From: Trachythela sp. YZ-2020
Taxonomy: Eukaryota > Cnidaria > Anthozoa > Malacalcyonacea > Clavulariidae
Direction of reading: 5' to 3'
DNA length: 64,000 nucleotides
Assembly: GCA_016169945.1 (NCBI GenBank)
Contig: JADLSH010000114.1
Location: forward strand, 2,020,001 to 2,084,000
Shown piece after piece: positions 13,341 to 25,640 of this stretch. A program made the translations under genes and the position numbers. The notes beneath the pieces were generated by a model. It was not told the DNA's origin. It searched no databases and saw nothing but the letters and a program-made list of their open reading frames with translations. The first letter of the stretch is position 1, and each line of letters opens with the position of its first letter.

Positions 13341-13540
13341 TTGGAACATTACATTGATCATAACAGTATTAACATAATTAGTACTCATTTTTACTGAGTC
13401 CGCACTGAGTGAGCACAGTCGATACAGAGTTTACTGATACAGATACACTTCATCGTTCAAACTGAATCTTAAGTTTTTGATCCTTTTTGTCAGCCCAAAT
13501 ATTTAGAACCGTTTGATATCAATGTTATCCGTTAATTAAA

Positions 13541-13680
13541 TCCAGGTTGGTTCGTCCGAGATTGACACACCTCGAGAGGCTGGCAGCTTCCCGATTTCAC
13601 CTCGCTTGTAGTCGCTTCGTTCGATGAGGTCGGAAAATTGTCAGCCTCCCTCCCGTCAATCTTGGACGAACCTCCCTGGA
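13541..13680. mobile_element. Foldback MITE
   Basis: Left arm ccaggttggttcgtccgaga with right arm ttggacgaacctccctgg, plus inner arms gaggctggcag / ttgtcagcctc, form a near-complete hairpin. It is inserted inside the decayed minisatellite. Confidence 0.65.
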
Positions 13681-15016
13681 AGTATGTTTGACATTGTTTT
13701 GTTATAGGACAAGTCCGTAGGAAAGGTGCATCGTCGCCACTAAGACTAAGTGCAAAACTAATTGATTTGCTTACAGTACACGTCTGGTCTGGTACTAAAC
13801 GTACATCCAATGGTACATCATTCCCACTAATTGCCGAACAAACTTGACATATTTATTGATTGGTCGGTAGCGAAAGTGCATCCTCGCCATTAAATGACAA
13901 ACAAAGTCGAGTGCAACATCGCCACTATAAGTTCCGAACGAAATTCACTCTTTCACAAAATGCATATGGTCCATCACAAAAGTGCATCATCGCCGCGCAT
14001 GTGGCGAATGAAGTTGATTTGTTCAGGATCGGTTTATAGATATAGGTGTTTAAGACAAGTACATATTGTATGTTCCTTATAGGTTGCATGGCTCTAAAAT
14101 ATAATTGATTTGCTTCTAGTGGAAAACATGTTCGTTTTGTCTACAACGTATACAGTAATACAATGTATAGACGTCATATAAACTACCACAGATGACGTAA
14201 TATATACGGGTTTTCTTTTTGCCCGCAACGAAATATTTGCCTGCCCACGAAGCTGGCCTGCGGAGTGTACGCAGGAGTGACATCACTGTTGTTTTGAGAT
14301 AGTGCAACTGTGAAAGCCTGAATTAAAGGTATATATTTTGATATTTGTCATACAAGATTTCTAAAAATATTGTGCAGAAAACGTGATTATTGATATATTT
14401 ATATGGATATACGTGAAAGCTAAAAGACATGTGAAGGAATTATCGTACTGCAGTAAAATACGTGTATGTTATCAAGCCAGACTGCTGGATATGAAATCAT
14501 GTAGCTATTGTATTGAGATATTTAAATTTCATGAGAAAGGTAAGAAATTGATAAATTAAATGTTTACAGTCATGAAGTTAGTGGAATATTTTAGTGGAAT
14601 AGATAATTAAGGCAAAACCATGCCTCAAAATACAAGAAATTGTAAATAACAGAGACATACGAATTACGAAATACAAACTTTCCAACACACCCCAGGTTGG
14701 AAAACTTGCATTCACTCGCAGCTACGTATAATTTAAAGTTCACAGCTCGCATATTAAATTAGCTTTGCTCGCACCTAGAAAAAATCGTTCGCGCTCAAGC
14801 CCTCATGGCTCGCACTCGTTTATATTAATTGCAGTCTTGCAGACCGTGGAATTACCATAGTAAAAACATTCATCAAAAAACGAAGTTGTACAGATAATAC
14901 AGTATAAATGGTATAATGAAAACGAAGTTATCAAACAAAACATTGCTTTTATTCATAATAAAAGATAAACTAACTATATGTGATACACAGAAGAAACTCA
15001 ATCACACAGTCACATC

Positions 15017-18000
15017 CTAAAGAAGGTAAGGGTATTTTGCTGGCATGTTCTTAATTCGGTGGATAACTTTGGATTGTTCATTTCTTCTAAAAAAGTTCCT
15101 GATTGATCTTGGATCTCGAAGCATTGGGGAACTGTGATTTTCCAGATATTTTCTAGCAATGCCTTCTACCAGGTTGTCTGTATTACTGCCAATGCATGGT
15201 ACTAACCAATCGATTTTCGTTCTCAACTCCATGATCTTATTGGATTGATGGCATCGCTGACGTTGAGTATCCATTACGGCATAAAAACTTTCGGCTATTG
15301 CTTCACTGCCACCAGAAGCAATTGCAATGTCTAGAGACAACATGAATTCAGGATCAAGTTTTGTATAGATGCTCTCAACTGTATATAGCATCTCAACAAG
15401 CTTTACTTCATCCAATACAGCTTTTACTTTCTTTCCATCCAGGAGAGTCAAGATGAATGTTTGGCGTATACCAGCCGACTTATCTCTTTCCATTGCAGTG
15501 AAGTGCTGTGTTAGGTGTTTTCCAGATGACAACATGCATGCAACACCATACTCCTTAAGATTACCCCAAAACAGATGACAAAGGCACTCTTTAAAACGAT
15601 GGTACAAGGCATCAGAACAATTTACATCAAGGTAATGCAATTCATCTTTCTTTTGCTGGACATGTGGGAGTGAGATTACATACTTAAACCATGTCTTGAA
15701 ATCATTTCTTCCCATGGCAAGGTAGCTCGTTTTGTCTTTCAGACAGGTTATTGGTCTCTCGTTCTCGGAGCCAGCACATCTTTTTCCTTCGAGGGCAATC
15801 AGCAGCTTCTCAAAGTCAAAGCAATTAGCCAGTAGTCTTGAGACTTCTGCTGTACCATTGTTCAATCTATTCTCTGATGAATTCTTTAAGTCACTAGCAA
15901 ACTCTTGCAATTCCTCCATTGATTCGTCTAATGTTCTCTCAATCCGCTTGTATAGGCCGCTTCTTCACCATGGTCTGGATGTACCACTCTATCCTTGCTC
16001 AGCAAATGCCAACCCTCGAAAAGCTCAACTTCTTGAAACACATAGTTCTTAAGATCTTGCAGATGCTTCTTGTAGCGTGGTGTACCAGTAAGACTTGCTT
16101 CTATCGTTTCCATCCAGGAAAGCATTCGCTGACCCCAGAACACAATTTTCCAGTGAAAAAAGTCTACACCTTGCGATAGCACCATCAACTCACGAAGTGG
16201 AGTGGTGATGTCTAACAAGCCAAGTAGATCTGCAACAAAATCTTGTCCAAACATCCTGTACTGTAATGGGAAGTCGTCATCAGCATTCGAATGAGTAGTT
16301 TGAAAAGATTTCCTTAGGACTGGGAATGCTTTTTCAATTGATTTCCATTGTTCAACTGCGGAGCTCAAGAAACGCTGAGCGGCAAATGGAACAACAACGG
16401 TAGCTCGCTTTGAACTGCTCTTGGCACTCAGTTCAAGTTGTGCAAAACCTTTCCCTCTTCCCATCATGTGATTAAATTCGTTGGCTCTTTTGATGAACTT
16501 GTTAAAGAATTCTTCGCTGTTTCCAAACTTGCCATCCTTAATGTCAGTTGCAGCTAAATTCAATAAGTGAGTTGCATCCCAAATGACTGCCTGGCAGAAC
16601 TGTAATTCCTCGGGAATTCTATGCCGCCCTGTTTCTTCCTGTATAATAAACCCGAAATCGTGAGCTTGATATGGGCCGTCAGCAGATGTTCCACAATATC
16701 TGGTAAGATCCTCTTCGTTAACCTTCAATTTCAACTTTATCGTATTCAGCAAATTTCTAGCAAGATCTGAGTAACTTCCGCCACTAACTTCGGGGAATTC
16801 TCGTGGAGCCTCTTCTTCCGATGGGTTTTCATCGTCCGAACTAGATGAATCAGATGATCCTTCGTCAGATGTAGAGTATACAAGTGGAGCACCAAGAGGA
16901 TAGGCACGGCGTTTTCCGTTGTACATGAATACAATATATGATGCTTGGCTTGTTCGTCTATTCACAGTTCCTTTATCTAACACGCCAAAGAAATGAGGAC
17001 ACACTTGAGTGCATTTAAGTTCCGTCTTTAGAACATTCGATGTTTGCTCATCAACAAAGTCCTCTGCAGCAACAAGCAATGCTAACATCTGTTTTCTGCT
17101 GTGCTGCCGCTGCCCAACATCAACACCACAATCATCTAAAAATGCAACAAGCGTCTCATAGTGTGTTGACGCCGCTTTAAGCTTAACATCCGTCACCATG
17201 CACTTAACTAGGTTCTTCGATGTTTCAAGTGCTTTCGTTTCACGCTCTTTCTCTTCATCAAGTTTTTTCATAGCTTGATAGTGCTGTCTTCCATGACTTA
17301 ATGTTGAGATGCCTAACAAATGCGATCTCAAAACTGATTTCAATGATCTCCAAGAAGAATTTCCGCCCTGAAGGTATAGCTCAGTCTTCTCCTTTTCATT
17401 CCATATTCCTGAAATTGGATCCCCATGGCCAAATGGATTCTCTTTCCGAGCAATTTGATAAGGGGACATATTTTTTCCCCTTATCTTTTTGCCTATAAAA
17501 GCTTGAAAACAGACTTCACAGCGTATCACACTTTCAGACATAACCTCTTCGTAAAAGAATTCCGATCTTTCGCCACTCATCAAGATCATTAGCAATCTGA
17601 TGTTTGTCTAAAGTTTTCTTTGGTTTATTTTCCAATTCATCAGCAACTTTCATCTCTTTCATAAGTTTAACCACTTCTGTTGCAATATCTGTTGCTGATG
17701 GTAATTCAGATGCAGGTTTATCTCCATGGCTTTGATTTGGCACGTAAATAGAACTCTCGGCTGCGGCTGCATTGTTTCCTTTTTCTGCTTGCAGGTTTGG
17801 AGCTATATAAATATTCCTGATGTTGCTTTGGCTCTTGCTGTGGGATTCCGATTCAGACCCTGTTTCTAACGCATTCCTTATGTGGTCATTAGTGGTATCA
17901 ACCGTGTCATGATCACTGTGCAAAATGTTTACTTCTTGGGTCTTCCCTGTTTCTAAATAATTGTCTGTATCCACTGAGGTAAGCTGTGTTTCCTGTGAGT

Positions 18001-19047
18001 ACAAACTTTCGTGCACATTTTCCACTTCAATGTCAACTCTAGCTCGTTTTGCAGGTGATGGTCGCTTTTTAGCTTTACCGATCAATCTCTTTCTTTCAAG
18101 TAATTCCCAGCCTTCTTTAGATGTACTCAACACAGTTGTTATTGTAGCTTCTAAATGTTGCTTTGACTTGCGATGCCGCTCAATATCTGATGGCATTCCA
18201 TTTGAAATTGTGTAATATTTTCGATCACTCAAGAGGCACTCTTTGCAAAATAACTTTCTTGCAATTGCCGCATTTTTTGATTTCGAATTGGACGATTTGA
18301 CATTTTGTTTTGCTTTCAGCCACCATGGTACTATATATAATGAAAAGAGGATACTATTATAGTACCAGTGCTGAAAGCTGTCCAGGAAAGTACAGTTGCC
18401 AGGATTTTTTTTGACAAGGAGTCTTCACCGGAAATTCTTACACAAAATAAATATATTTTAAAGTCCATTTTTACTGCATATGGTATGTATATTTTGTTGC
18501 CTGGCAGTGTTGTCAAATTCTTTCATACAACTAATGTGCAAATTTGTGATAACAAACCTTCGTCGTTAATTAATTTATCATCTTGAACTTAACCGTTTTG
18601 TCTATTGTTCTATTATATTTCCTCCATTAGGCCCCTCCTCCAATTAAGCCTCTTCTTCTAATAAGCTCTCTTACTGAGTGAAAAATATGAAGCCTCCTCT
18701 TTTAAGCCCTCTTGAAATGATTAGAAAAATAATTGTAGTATATTACTTATATATATATCGAATTCATTTATCTATCATGGAACATTTGGTCTTATAGAAA
18801 TTTGAAAAATTAAATAAGCCCTTAATTAATCTTCTCCCTCTATAAATAAGCCCCTCTGCTTCTTGATAGCTCAAAATTAATAAAGCCCCCACTTTTTTTC
18901 TGATGGGAAATAATCATCGTCAAAGTCTTTAACAAAATACAAACCTGTTGAATCAGTGCTAGTGTTGGTATCGATCTCTTTTTCAACATCAATTACATCA
19001 ACATCAATTACATCATCATCTTCAGCAGAAACTTCTTCACTCGACAT
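15017..19047 (-). pseudogene. hAT-like transposase, two exons, two frameshifts
   Basis: Exon 1 (19047-18945) starts with ATG and encodes an Asp/Glu/Val-rich N-terminus (MSSEEVSAEDDD...). It ends at donor ACAG|GTTTGT. The acceptor TATATATAG lies at 18331, so exon 2 starts at 18330; the phases agree and give the junction ...DST-V-PWWLK. Exon 2 opens with a BED-like zinc finger (CKEC ... HRKSKQH). It then has a Ser/Glu-rich linker, a YCGTSADGPYQ motif, and IWDATHLLNLAATD, which resembles the hAT C-x-x-H-x-L-N-L-A region. It ends at 15017 with ...MPAKYPYLL. Frame changes lie near 17560-17595 and 15920-15960, where reading continues in another frame. A canonical hATC motif was not seen, so the protein belongs to a divergent hAT-related group. 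The role would be cut-and-paste transposition. Confidence 0.7.
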
Positions 19048-19289
19048 GCTCACATTTTTACACCCATATTAAATTTCGGACAGTCTAGTTTAAAAATAAT
19101 ATTATTAATATATGATTGTATTTAAACTCATACAATCATACATGATACATATACTCTGATCTTCAGACAGATCGGACACTGGTAACATTGTAACAAACTG
19201 AGAGTGTTATATTTTTGTACATAGCTATATTTATACTATTCTAATGTCAATTGCATATAAATATATAATTGCACTAGTTACACTTTATA

Positions 19290-19632
19290 CAGTACGTTGT
19301 CCAGTTTCCGGACAGTACCTGTATCCGGACAGTTCAATTTCATCGCAAAATTTTTCTTTGTAAACAAAAATAAAAATTAGAACGGTAGGTTCCGATGATT
19401 CCCCGATATGTTGCGAAGATTTTGTGGTTTTTTGCGCCTTTTTTGAACTGTTCTTCTTGGTCGACTTTGATCAAATGTGCATAAAATAACAAAGCTCTGG
19501 GTTTTTTACTTTTAATACATGTTTCCACATGGATATGGCTACAAATTGTGAAAGTTTCATCCGTCTAGCGATCTTTAAAGGTGAGATAGAGCAAAAAAAC
19601 TACTTTGTGTCCGGAAACTGGACAACATACTG
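19290..19632. mobile_element. Tc1/mariner-type MITE nested in the hAT element
   Basis: The inverted ends cagtacgttgtccagtttcc and ggaaactggacaacatactg are flanked by TA on both sides (19288-19289 and 19633-19634). This is the TA target and CAGT start typical of Tc1/mariner elements. Length 343 bp; no transposase. Confidence 0.8.
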
Positions 19633-20503
19633 TATCCCATGTCGATTTGCAAATTGCAATCCATTTCAATCCTCACATAATATTGGCTATTCGAACTTCT
19701 GTACAGGTCTATTTCTATTTTTGTATAGGGTTTTATTGCATTTACAAGCATTCTTTTTAGTTATAAGCAAATCTTTTGCTTAAAAATTGTTCAAAACTCT
19801 ATTAATTTTTTAAGATTTTTTAAATTGATATAAAGTATAGACTAAGTTGAATTATAAAGGCCATTAAGTGTAGTCTGTAGATCACATATCTTGATATCTG
19901 ACATTAATCACACAAATCACAACTAATACAATGCAAACAATCAAATGATTAATTTAATATTTAAATAGGCTCACCTTTTAATATGCATGCCAAACAAAAA
20001 AATACTGCCGTTTGTTCGAAGGCGACGAAAACTCGAAAAGTGAAGTGTGTGTGAAACTCTAAAGCTTGTACTGACATGACGTACTGAACAAGATATTCAC
20101 TGGATTGGAGCAAAGAGAGCAAAGAGAAAAGAGTAGATGATTGGAGTAACCAGGAAGGCGGGCTCGCATAGCGGAAGTGACGGTAGCTGGTTTAGATGGC
20201 CCATATCCAGAGGCCCATATCAATGATATCAATCAACAAATACGAACACATATTCAAGACTTTTTAATTTTATAGAGATTTATGCTTTTTTATATATGTT
20301 CTCTGCTATAATATCACACCTAAAAAGAGATCTATCTGAAGTTCTGCCTGACTGTCTCGCACCTAATCACGGATTTATCTGAAGCTTTGTCTCGCAGCTC
20401 GCACCTGATCGCAGCTTTGCTCGCAGCTCGCACCTTGTGAAATTTAGTCACTCGCAGCTACGCGTAGGGGAATTCATACATGTTTTCCAACCTGGAACAC
20501 ACC

Positions 20504-20883
20504 AGGGTGCATCTTGATGCATTCCATCAGGTACGCGCCCTGATTCTATGTAAAATCTACGCAGGAGATACGCCAATATTTACATCGGAGTTTTCTATTT
20601 TGAGGGACTAAAATCCATGTAGAAATAGCTAATCTTGTGTGTCTTAAATACTGTTAACATCATATTCTTGAAGTTGACAATGAACTCAGGCACAAACTAA
20701 TACTGAACTGTAGACTGTAGTTACACTAATTAGTATCTCTAACCTGTGGTGCCAGTGAAGGTAGTGTCTATTAGAAATACTGTGGGTCTTTTGAATCAAT
20801 CTACCTGAAAAATACAACATGAAGAACTTCAACATTTCGAGCGATTGAGGGCCCCTTCGTCCAGACGTTAGTAGCGTGGGTCT
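20504..20883. other. Non-coding; Penelope-like 3' phrase near 20820-20880
   Basis: No gene. On the minus strand about 20880-20820 reads gacgaaggggccctc ... ctcgaaatgttgaagttc. This resembles the conserved degenerate hammerhead-like stretch seen near the ends of Penelope-type and some other retroelements. It is isolated, with no reverse transcriptase nearby. Confidence 0.3.
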
Positions 20884-21081
20884 GGGAAAAAGAATGTGCT
20901 TTTATAGTATACAAAGTAAATAATAAGCCAATGAGATGGATTTAGTCAAAACAAACTATAAACAAAATATGGAAATTGCATTACAATATTATGTTTGTTT
21001 GTTTATAGTTTGTTTTGACTAAATCTATCTGATTGGCTTTTTATTTATCATATGATACACTACAAAAGCACATGCTTTTCC
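20884..21081. mobile_element. Foldback MITE
   Basis: The left arm (…gccaat-agat-gatttagtcaaaacaaac) and right arm (gtttgttttgactaaatc…attggc) are reverse complements. Pairing extends outward to gtgcttttatag / ctacaaaagcac. About 200 bp; non-coding. Confidence 0.65.
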
Positions 21082-21235
21082 CCCAGTGTATTTGAAGTTG
21101 ATTACCTTGTGCAAAACCATATTATACGATTATATAGCACTTGAAATCCTTGCTTCAGTCCAGGGTTTGGATTAATGGTTTAGATTATCATCGGATTAGG
21201 GGCTTATATTAATGTATTTCTCCATAATGATGTAT

Positions 21236-21729
21236 CAGTGGTGTAACTTAACGCTTGCCCGGGGCAAGTGAAAATCATTGGGGCAGGTAGAACTTTATTC
21301 TTAGTGGCCCGATCGGGCAAGTTGCTTTCTGTTTCAGCTTTACCAGAAAAAGCTGGCCATCTCTAAGTTATTATCCTCAAGTACAGTATTAAATGAGGAA
21401 GATATAGACTTTTTAACTATTCATTCTGGTAGATAATTTGAAAAAATGTAAATACATCAACATGCCTCGATGGACATTGTGCCTGGACTTAAATTCCACT
21501 TTAGTTCTTAAGGAAAATAAAAGAATGGTGTAGATTTGTGTTATATAATGCAAATTGTGGTTATCCATTAACATATCATGCTTTAACTGCAATCATTTGC
21601 TTCAAATTGTGTTATTATGTGAACCAAAGCTAGATCTAATGGCAAGTGAATTCTATATTCAGGGCAACCATTTCTCATGTCCAATTTGCCCTGATTGCAA
21701 GTTGTCAAAAAAGTTAAGTTACACCACTG
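21236..21729. mobile_element. hAT-type MITE, ~490 bp
   Basis: The ends cagtggtgtaacttaac and gttaagttacaccactg are perfect inverted repeats; CAGTGG starts are typical of hAT elements. An 8-bp target duplication could not be recognised. Internal phrases with gggcaa repeat in inverted orientation. Confidence 0.65.
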
Positions 21730-22274
21730 TATACTGTAATTGTCTTTAGTGTGAATGATAATAGGTGCCGGGGTTGGGTGTGGGCAAGGTTCATTTTAAT
21801 TTATTGTCTCTTTGACAATGCCAATGTTGTATGTATGCATGTATAACTCTGTGTCGGATGTATAGTCAGTGGTAACACATTGAGATCTGGTGGTGGACCT
21901 GTGCAGTATCAATAACATGCAGTATCAACTACAATGTGTTTTTGTTGTTAATATGTTGTGTTTAATATATTAAAACATCTAAGGTCTGTAAGATGCTAAA
22001 TGTTTTCCAACAGATTCACAAAAATGTTATCATCAGATGTTTGCCCACTTTTGGAAATAAATCATGGCTAGAAATAAAACAATGCTTCTCCAACAATGTT
22101 ACCCTGTTTACCCAGAGCTTTAATATGCAACTCTGTCATAATTGATTTTTCATTTAATATGCTTTAAACATTACTGCTGATTAACAATATTATTCGTAAT
22201 TCCTTAATTTAGACGCTGGGAGTCAGACATGCTTGAATGGGGGCTTATTGGGCATGGGAGCTATAAATAGAAAA
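21730..22274. other. Non-coding, no gene seen
   Basis: AT-rich sequence with no inverted ends or supported reading frame. Confidence 0.5.
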
Positions 22275-22760
22275 GGGTGGTTTATTTAATTTAATTTATT
22301 AACTTCGCCACTTAAGTAAGTTACATATGAAATGACATTACTTTAACAAAAACATTACAGATTACAACATATTAAGTTACATACTAAAGAAGTAGTTGTG
22401 ACAGGGTAACCACAACAGCTAAATGCCAATTACTGCGGACCCGGGTAGACAAAGGAAAAGTAAAAACAATTAAAAGCAACAAGTTATAGGTGCATTCAAA
22501 CTTCGAGCCTTACAACAATGTACACAAACAGATTTCCATGTCCGAGAGTTTTCAGAATCGTAACAACTAGATAAAGCAGAAGTATAATACTTCCATAATT
22601 TAGCCTTAAAAGATGACAAGGAATTGTTCTGTTTACAAATATCATTAGGTCAAATGTTCCAAACTCTAGTGACTCTATTCATATAAGACGTCTGATAAGT
22701 TTTTGTACGACAAAACTGTTGTTGGAAAGTTATCTCATCACTAGAGCAGAAGATCTTGTT
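22275..22760 (-). mobile_element. 5'-truncated LINE 3' end (CR1/L2-like)
   Basis: The minus-strand translation of about 22740-22500 gives the C-terminal tail of a non-LTR reverse transcriptase. It has a segment like SYMNRVTRVWN, a SSFKAKLWKYY motif and a WKSVCVHC motif, with one in-frame stop. A 3' untranslated region follows, ending in an AATAAATTAAATTAAATAAA-like tail near 22280. All upstream parts are missing. This is a dead-on-arrival copy. Confidence 0.6.
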
Positions 22761-22994
22761 AATCGACTCTGTAATTTGGACTTGGGTAATCGACTCTGTA
22801 ATTTGGGCTTTGACTTAATGTAATGGTTTTATGCTATCATTGGTGAGCAGAAGATTTGAATTGCCAGACATGCAGTGAATTTTTTCCTGCTTGTATGGCT
22901 GAATTAAGTCATTGCCAAGCAAGGGTGGTTATCTCATAATTATGAAATATTACAGTACTCTAGTAGTCACACAAATGAATTTGGTAGTGTGTGT

Positions 22995-23280
22995 TCCAGT
23001 GAGTATTATGCTTTAAATGACAGAAAGAAGCACTACTATTATTATTATTCAATCAAGTGAGTGCAGGGGGGGTGCGCACCTGGGGGGTGCAGGGGGGGTG
23101 CGCACCTGGCCTTGTCCAAGGGGGGTGCAGGAGGGGTGCCAATTTCTGTATCAAATCTAAATTTAGGCAGGGCAAGTATCAAACAAAAATACAATAATTG
23201 GGCCTTTGGGGGTCTCTTCCAGTGAGTATTATGCTTTAAATGACAGAAAGAAGCACTACTATTATTATTATTCAATCGAG
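22995..23280. repeat. Direct repeat pair, ~60 bp, 224 bp apart
   Basis: The phrase ccagtgagtattatgcttta and its continuation through gaagcactactattattatt-ttcaatc recurs at 22995-23055 and 23219-23279. Between and after the copies are G-rich strings (ggggggtgcagggggg). This looks like a local tandem duplication. Confidence 0.65.
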
Positions 23281-23992
23281 TGAGATCAGCGATGGATTTA
23301 CTGGGGGGTGCAGGGGGTGTGCACTGGCCTTGTCCAAGGGGGGTGCAGGCCCAGGGGCGTAACTACTGGGGGAGATTGGGGAGGGGGGGGTAGGGGTGAG
23401 ACACCCCCAAAGTTTGAAAATGGAAATTTTGTAGGGCAAATTTATCAAATATTTAATAACTTGTCAGACAAAAAAACATTCACGTCAGTTGACGACCAGT
23501 CCTCAAAGACCAGTTGGGGCAATTTAAAAAAAATTGCTAATCTAATATACAACGTTTTCTGACCATCTGAGTTCTGTAAAATCTTCCCCCAAAGTGCACG
23601 AAATGGTGTTTCAGAGACTCTAGATTCAACATTTTCTGGGGGAGCATGGCCCCATACCCCCCTAGAGCCCTTCTACCTTTTACTACCTGTAGAAGCAGCT
23701 TAGTGAAGCAATAGAACTGGAAAGACTTTCTTGGGCTCTCATAAGGTTTTTTGTTTAGGCCAGCCCCTGTACATCAGGAAAAAATACCCCCCCCCCCAAT
23801 GTTTAGACCTACGTTAGGCTCCTGGTCATGCCCAGGCTTCATGACAAGCGCCCACGTAGCACCCCCCCTACCAGATCAAGCTGGATCCATCCCTGAGTGA
23901 GATGCCAACAAAATCTTGATATTTACCCACAACTTAACATGGCAGTACCCTATAGTATATATACATGAACTTGTGGTTAGAGCTCGACAACT
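23280..23992. other. G/C-run-rich non-coding sequence
   Basis: Contains strings of G and C (23360-23400, 23635-23665, 23790-23800) typical of old hAT-type MITE internal sequence. No gene. A ~35-bp phrase (gagtgagatgccaacaaaat…) near 23895 recurs at ~24170, so it flanks the SINE. Confidence 0.4.
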
Positions 23993-24115
23993 GGACTCTG
24001 TAGCTCAGTTGGTTAGAGCGCTGCACCAGAATCGCAGGGCCGCAGGTTCAATTCCTGCCAGGAACCTATAGTTGCATTTTTCGCAGCTGTTCGTGGTTAG
24101 GTCTAATAAATGTAC
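23993..24115 (+). mobile_element. tRNA-derived SINE
   Basis: The head is tRNA-like: box A tagctcagttggttagagcg and box B ggttcaattcc, followed by a body ttgcatttttcgcagctgtt…ggttaggtc. The same body follows the tRNA-like head at 48706. The anticodon arm has a mismatch and lacks the invariant T33, and the acceptor stem pairs poorly, so this is a SINE head rather than a working tRNA gene. Confidence 0.7.
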
Positions 24116-24119
24116 ATAA

Positions 24120-25636
24120 TTTACACTCAATAATTTTCCATCTACAAAACCCTTCAATTATTATTCAATCGAGTGAGATGCCAACAAAATCTTGATATTT
24201 ACCCTACACAGTTTAACCTATTAGCTTGCAATGCACCTTACTTTAGTATTCTACTCTGTCTATAACGAAAGAGTATTTTACTCTATTGCCAGACAATTTT
24301 AATAATCAGTGGTAGGGTACTGCCAGTTAATGGATTAATGTATAGTTATTTTATTTGTCATTATGCCTTCCTATTAAACATAATGGCCAAGTGTTTTCTG
24401 CCCAATAATTTTAATTAGCAAACATAAATCTCACTGAGGGTATATTTATAATTCTCAGAGAGAGTGATGCAAGCTTGGGCATTTTACCTAGTGTCCATAT
24501 GACATAATTTTAAAATTGATAGTGTAGTATTTTCTGGTAAATATATTTATTTGTGCAGTCTGTTATAAATATGAGTGAAGTTTTCATTATAGACACCAAT
24601 ATCTATTTTATCCACTAAAACCCTTTGTTTGGTTACAAATACCTGTACACAATAGATCGATTTACGATAGTACTGTATTATTTGCTGAAATCCTCATCAG
24701 AGACTACCGGTGTATTTAAAATTTACCACCTTAATTGTGCCACACCATATATAGCACTTACTTAAATCCTATCTTCAGTCCAGGGTGAAACTAGGGCCAC
24801 CAAGATACAGTATTAGAATATTTTCATGCAGTGTGAATCATGGCTCAGATAATGTAAGAATCTATTTTGAATGCAGCAAGGACAGTGCTGAACATTATAT
24901 TATCATGAATTGTGATATTATTTCAAATATGACTCATCCGACATGGCACTGGGTCCGAGATCAATATTTTCGAATCCCTGTTTTTGATCGCAGGTTAAAT
25001 TTCCACAGTAAAATAACTCGAAATTTATACAAGCACTAATACAGCAATAGGGATTTGTAAATATAACCAGCGAGAAATCGATATTTACTTGCACGTGAAG
25101 AGAATTAACTCGAAAATACCACTGCCATTGTTTTCCCACAAAAATTGTATAGTAATATTGGGGGTGCGAAGTTGGGTTGCCAATTTAACCACCCTTTTGT
25201 TGCTATAAATCTCAGTTCTTAAAACCTTTTTGGCTTACATTTCATACAAATTTGGTTAAATTATAGCCTATCAAGGCTTTCGTGGTTGTAAAATCATTGA
25301 TACAGCTTTGTTACACAGTTAATCAGCTATCATTTAAAGGCTTTGAGAAATTATTGGGGAGACGGGGTGGGGCAGTTTCCCCCCTTGCCCCCCCCCCTAG
25401 TTTCCGCCACTGGTCGCCGATGAAACTAAAGAGTCAAATGCTTAAAGGTAAAAAATCGCCTCCTCTTGTTCACGAAATTTCCCTTATAAAAAAGCGTCGC
25501 TGACTGGTGAATGATAGTTCGCGAGCGCAAGATGTGCTTCATCTTGCAAAATCGAGTGGCAAATTTTGACGTTTATTCAATATACTTGAGAGCCATGGAC
25601 AGCCAAGAAATACTGTGAAGGTTAGATCGATTTAAC
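24120..25636. other. Non-coding; hAT-like end near 25370-25425
   Basis: No gene supported. The stretch 25370-25420 (gggcagtttccccccttgcc … tagtttccgccactgg) reads, on the minus strand, as a hAT-type end starting ccagtggcggaaactagg. The partner end was not found. The rest is AT-rich. Confidence 0.45.
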
Positions 25637-25640
25637 CAAT

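Larger units (their letters stand above)
12500..14055. repeat. Degenerate minisatellite, ~62-bp period
   Basis: About ten or more diverged units can be read in tandem. A typical unit contains catcatcgccactaag, then cgaac-aagttgacttgttca, then ggaccggtccatagc. Intact-looking units lie at 12520-12980 and 13700-14050. About 1 kb between (12980-13700) is displaced by two foldback elements, a poly-G run (~13030) and other sequence. Periodicity was judged by eye. Confidence 0.6.
14692..20495 (-). mobile_element. hAT-like DNA transposon with 8-bp target duplication
   Basis: Both ends carry the inverted repeat ccaggttggaaaac (14692 on plus; 20495 on minus). The element is flanked on both sides by the direct 8-bp repeat aacacacc (14684-14691 and 20496-20503), the target-duplication length of hAT elements. 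Subterminal motifs such as ctcgcagct and gctcgcacct recur in both ends (14710-14815 and 20360-20465), as expected for transposase-binding sites. A single minus-strand transposase gene (15017-19047) occupies the centre. Total length is 5.8 kb. A Tc1-like MITE is nested at 19290-19632. The transposase has two frameshifts, so this copy is probably not autonomous. Confidence 0.85.

Noticed and set aside
23308..23562. Gly-rich short protein
   Set aside because: Produced by G-runs in repeat debris.
24001..24064. Functional tRNA gene
   Set aside because: Poor acceptor pairing, anticodon-arm mismatch, no T33, and an attached repeat body found elsewhere in the window; a SINE head fits better.
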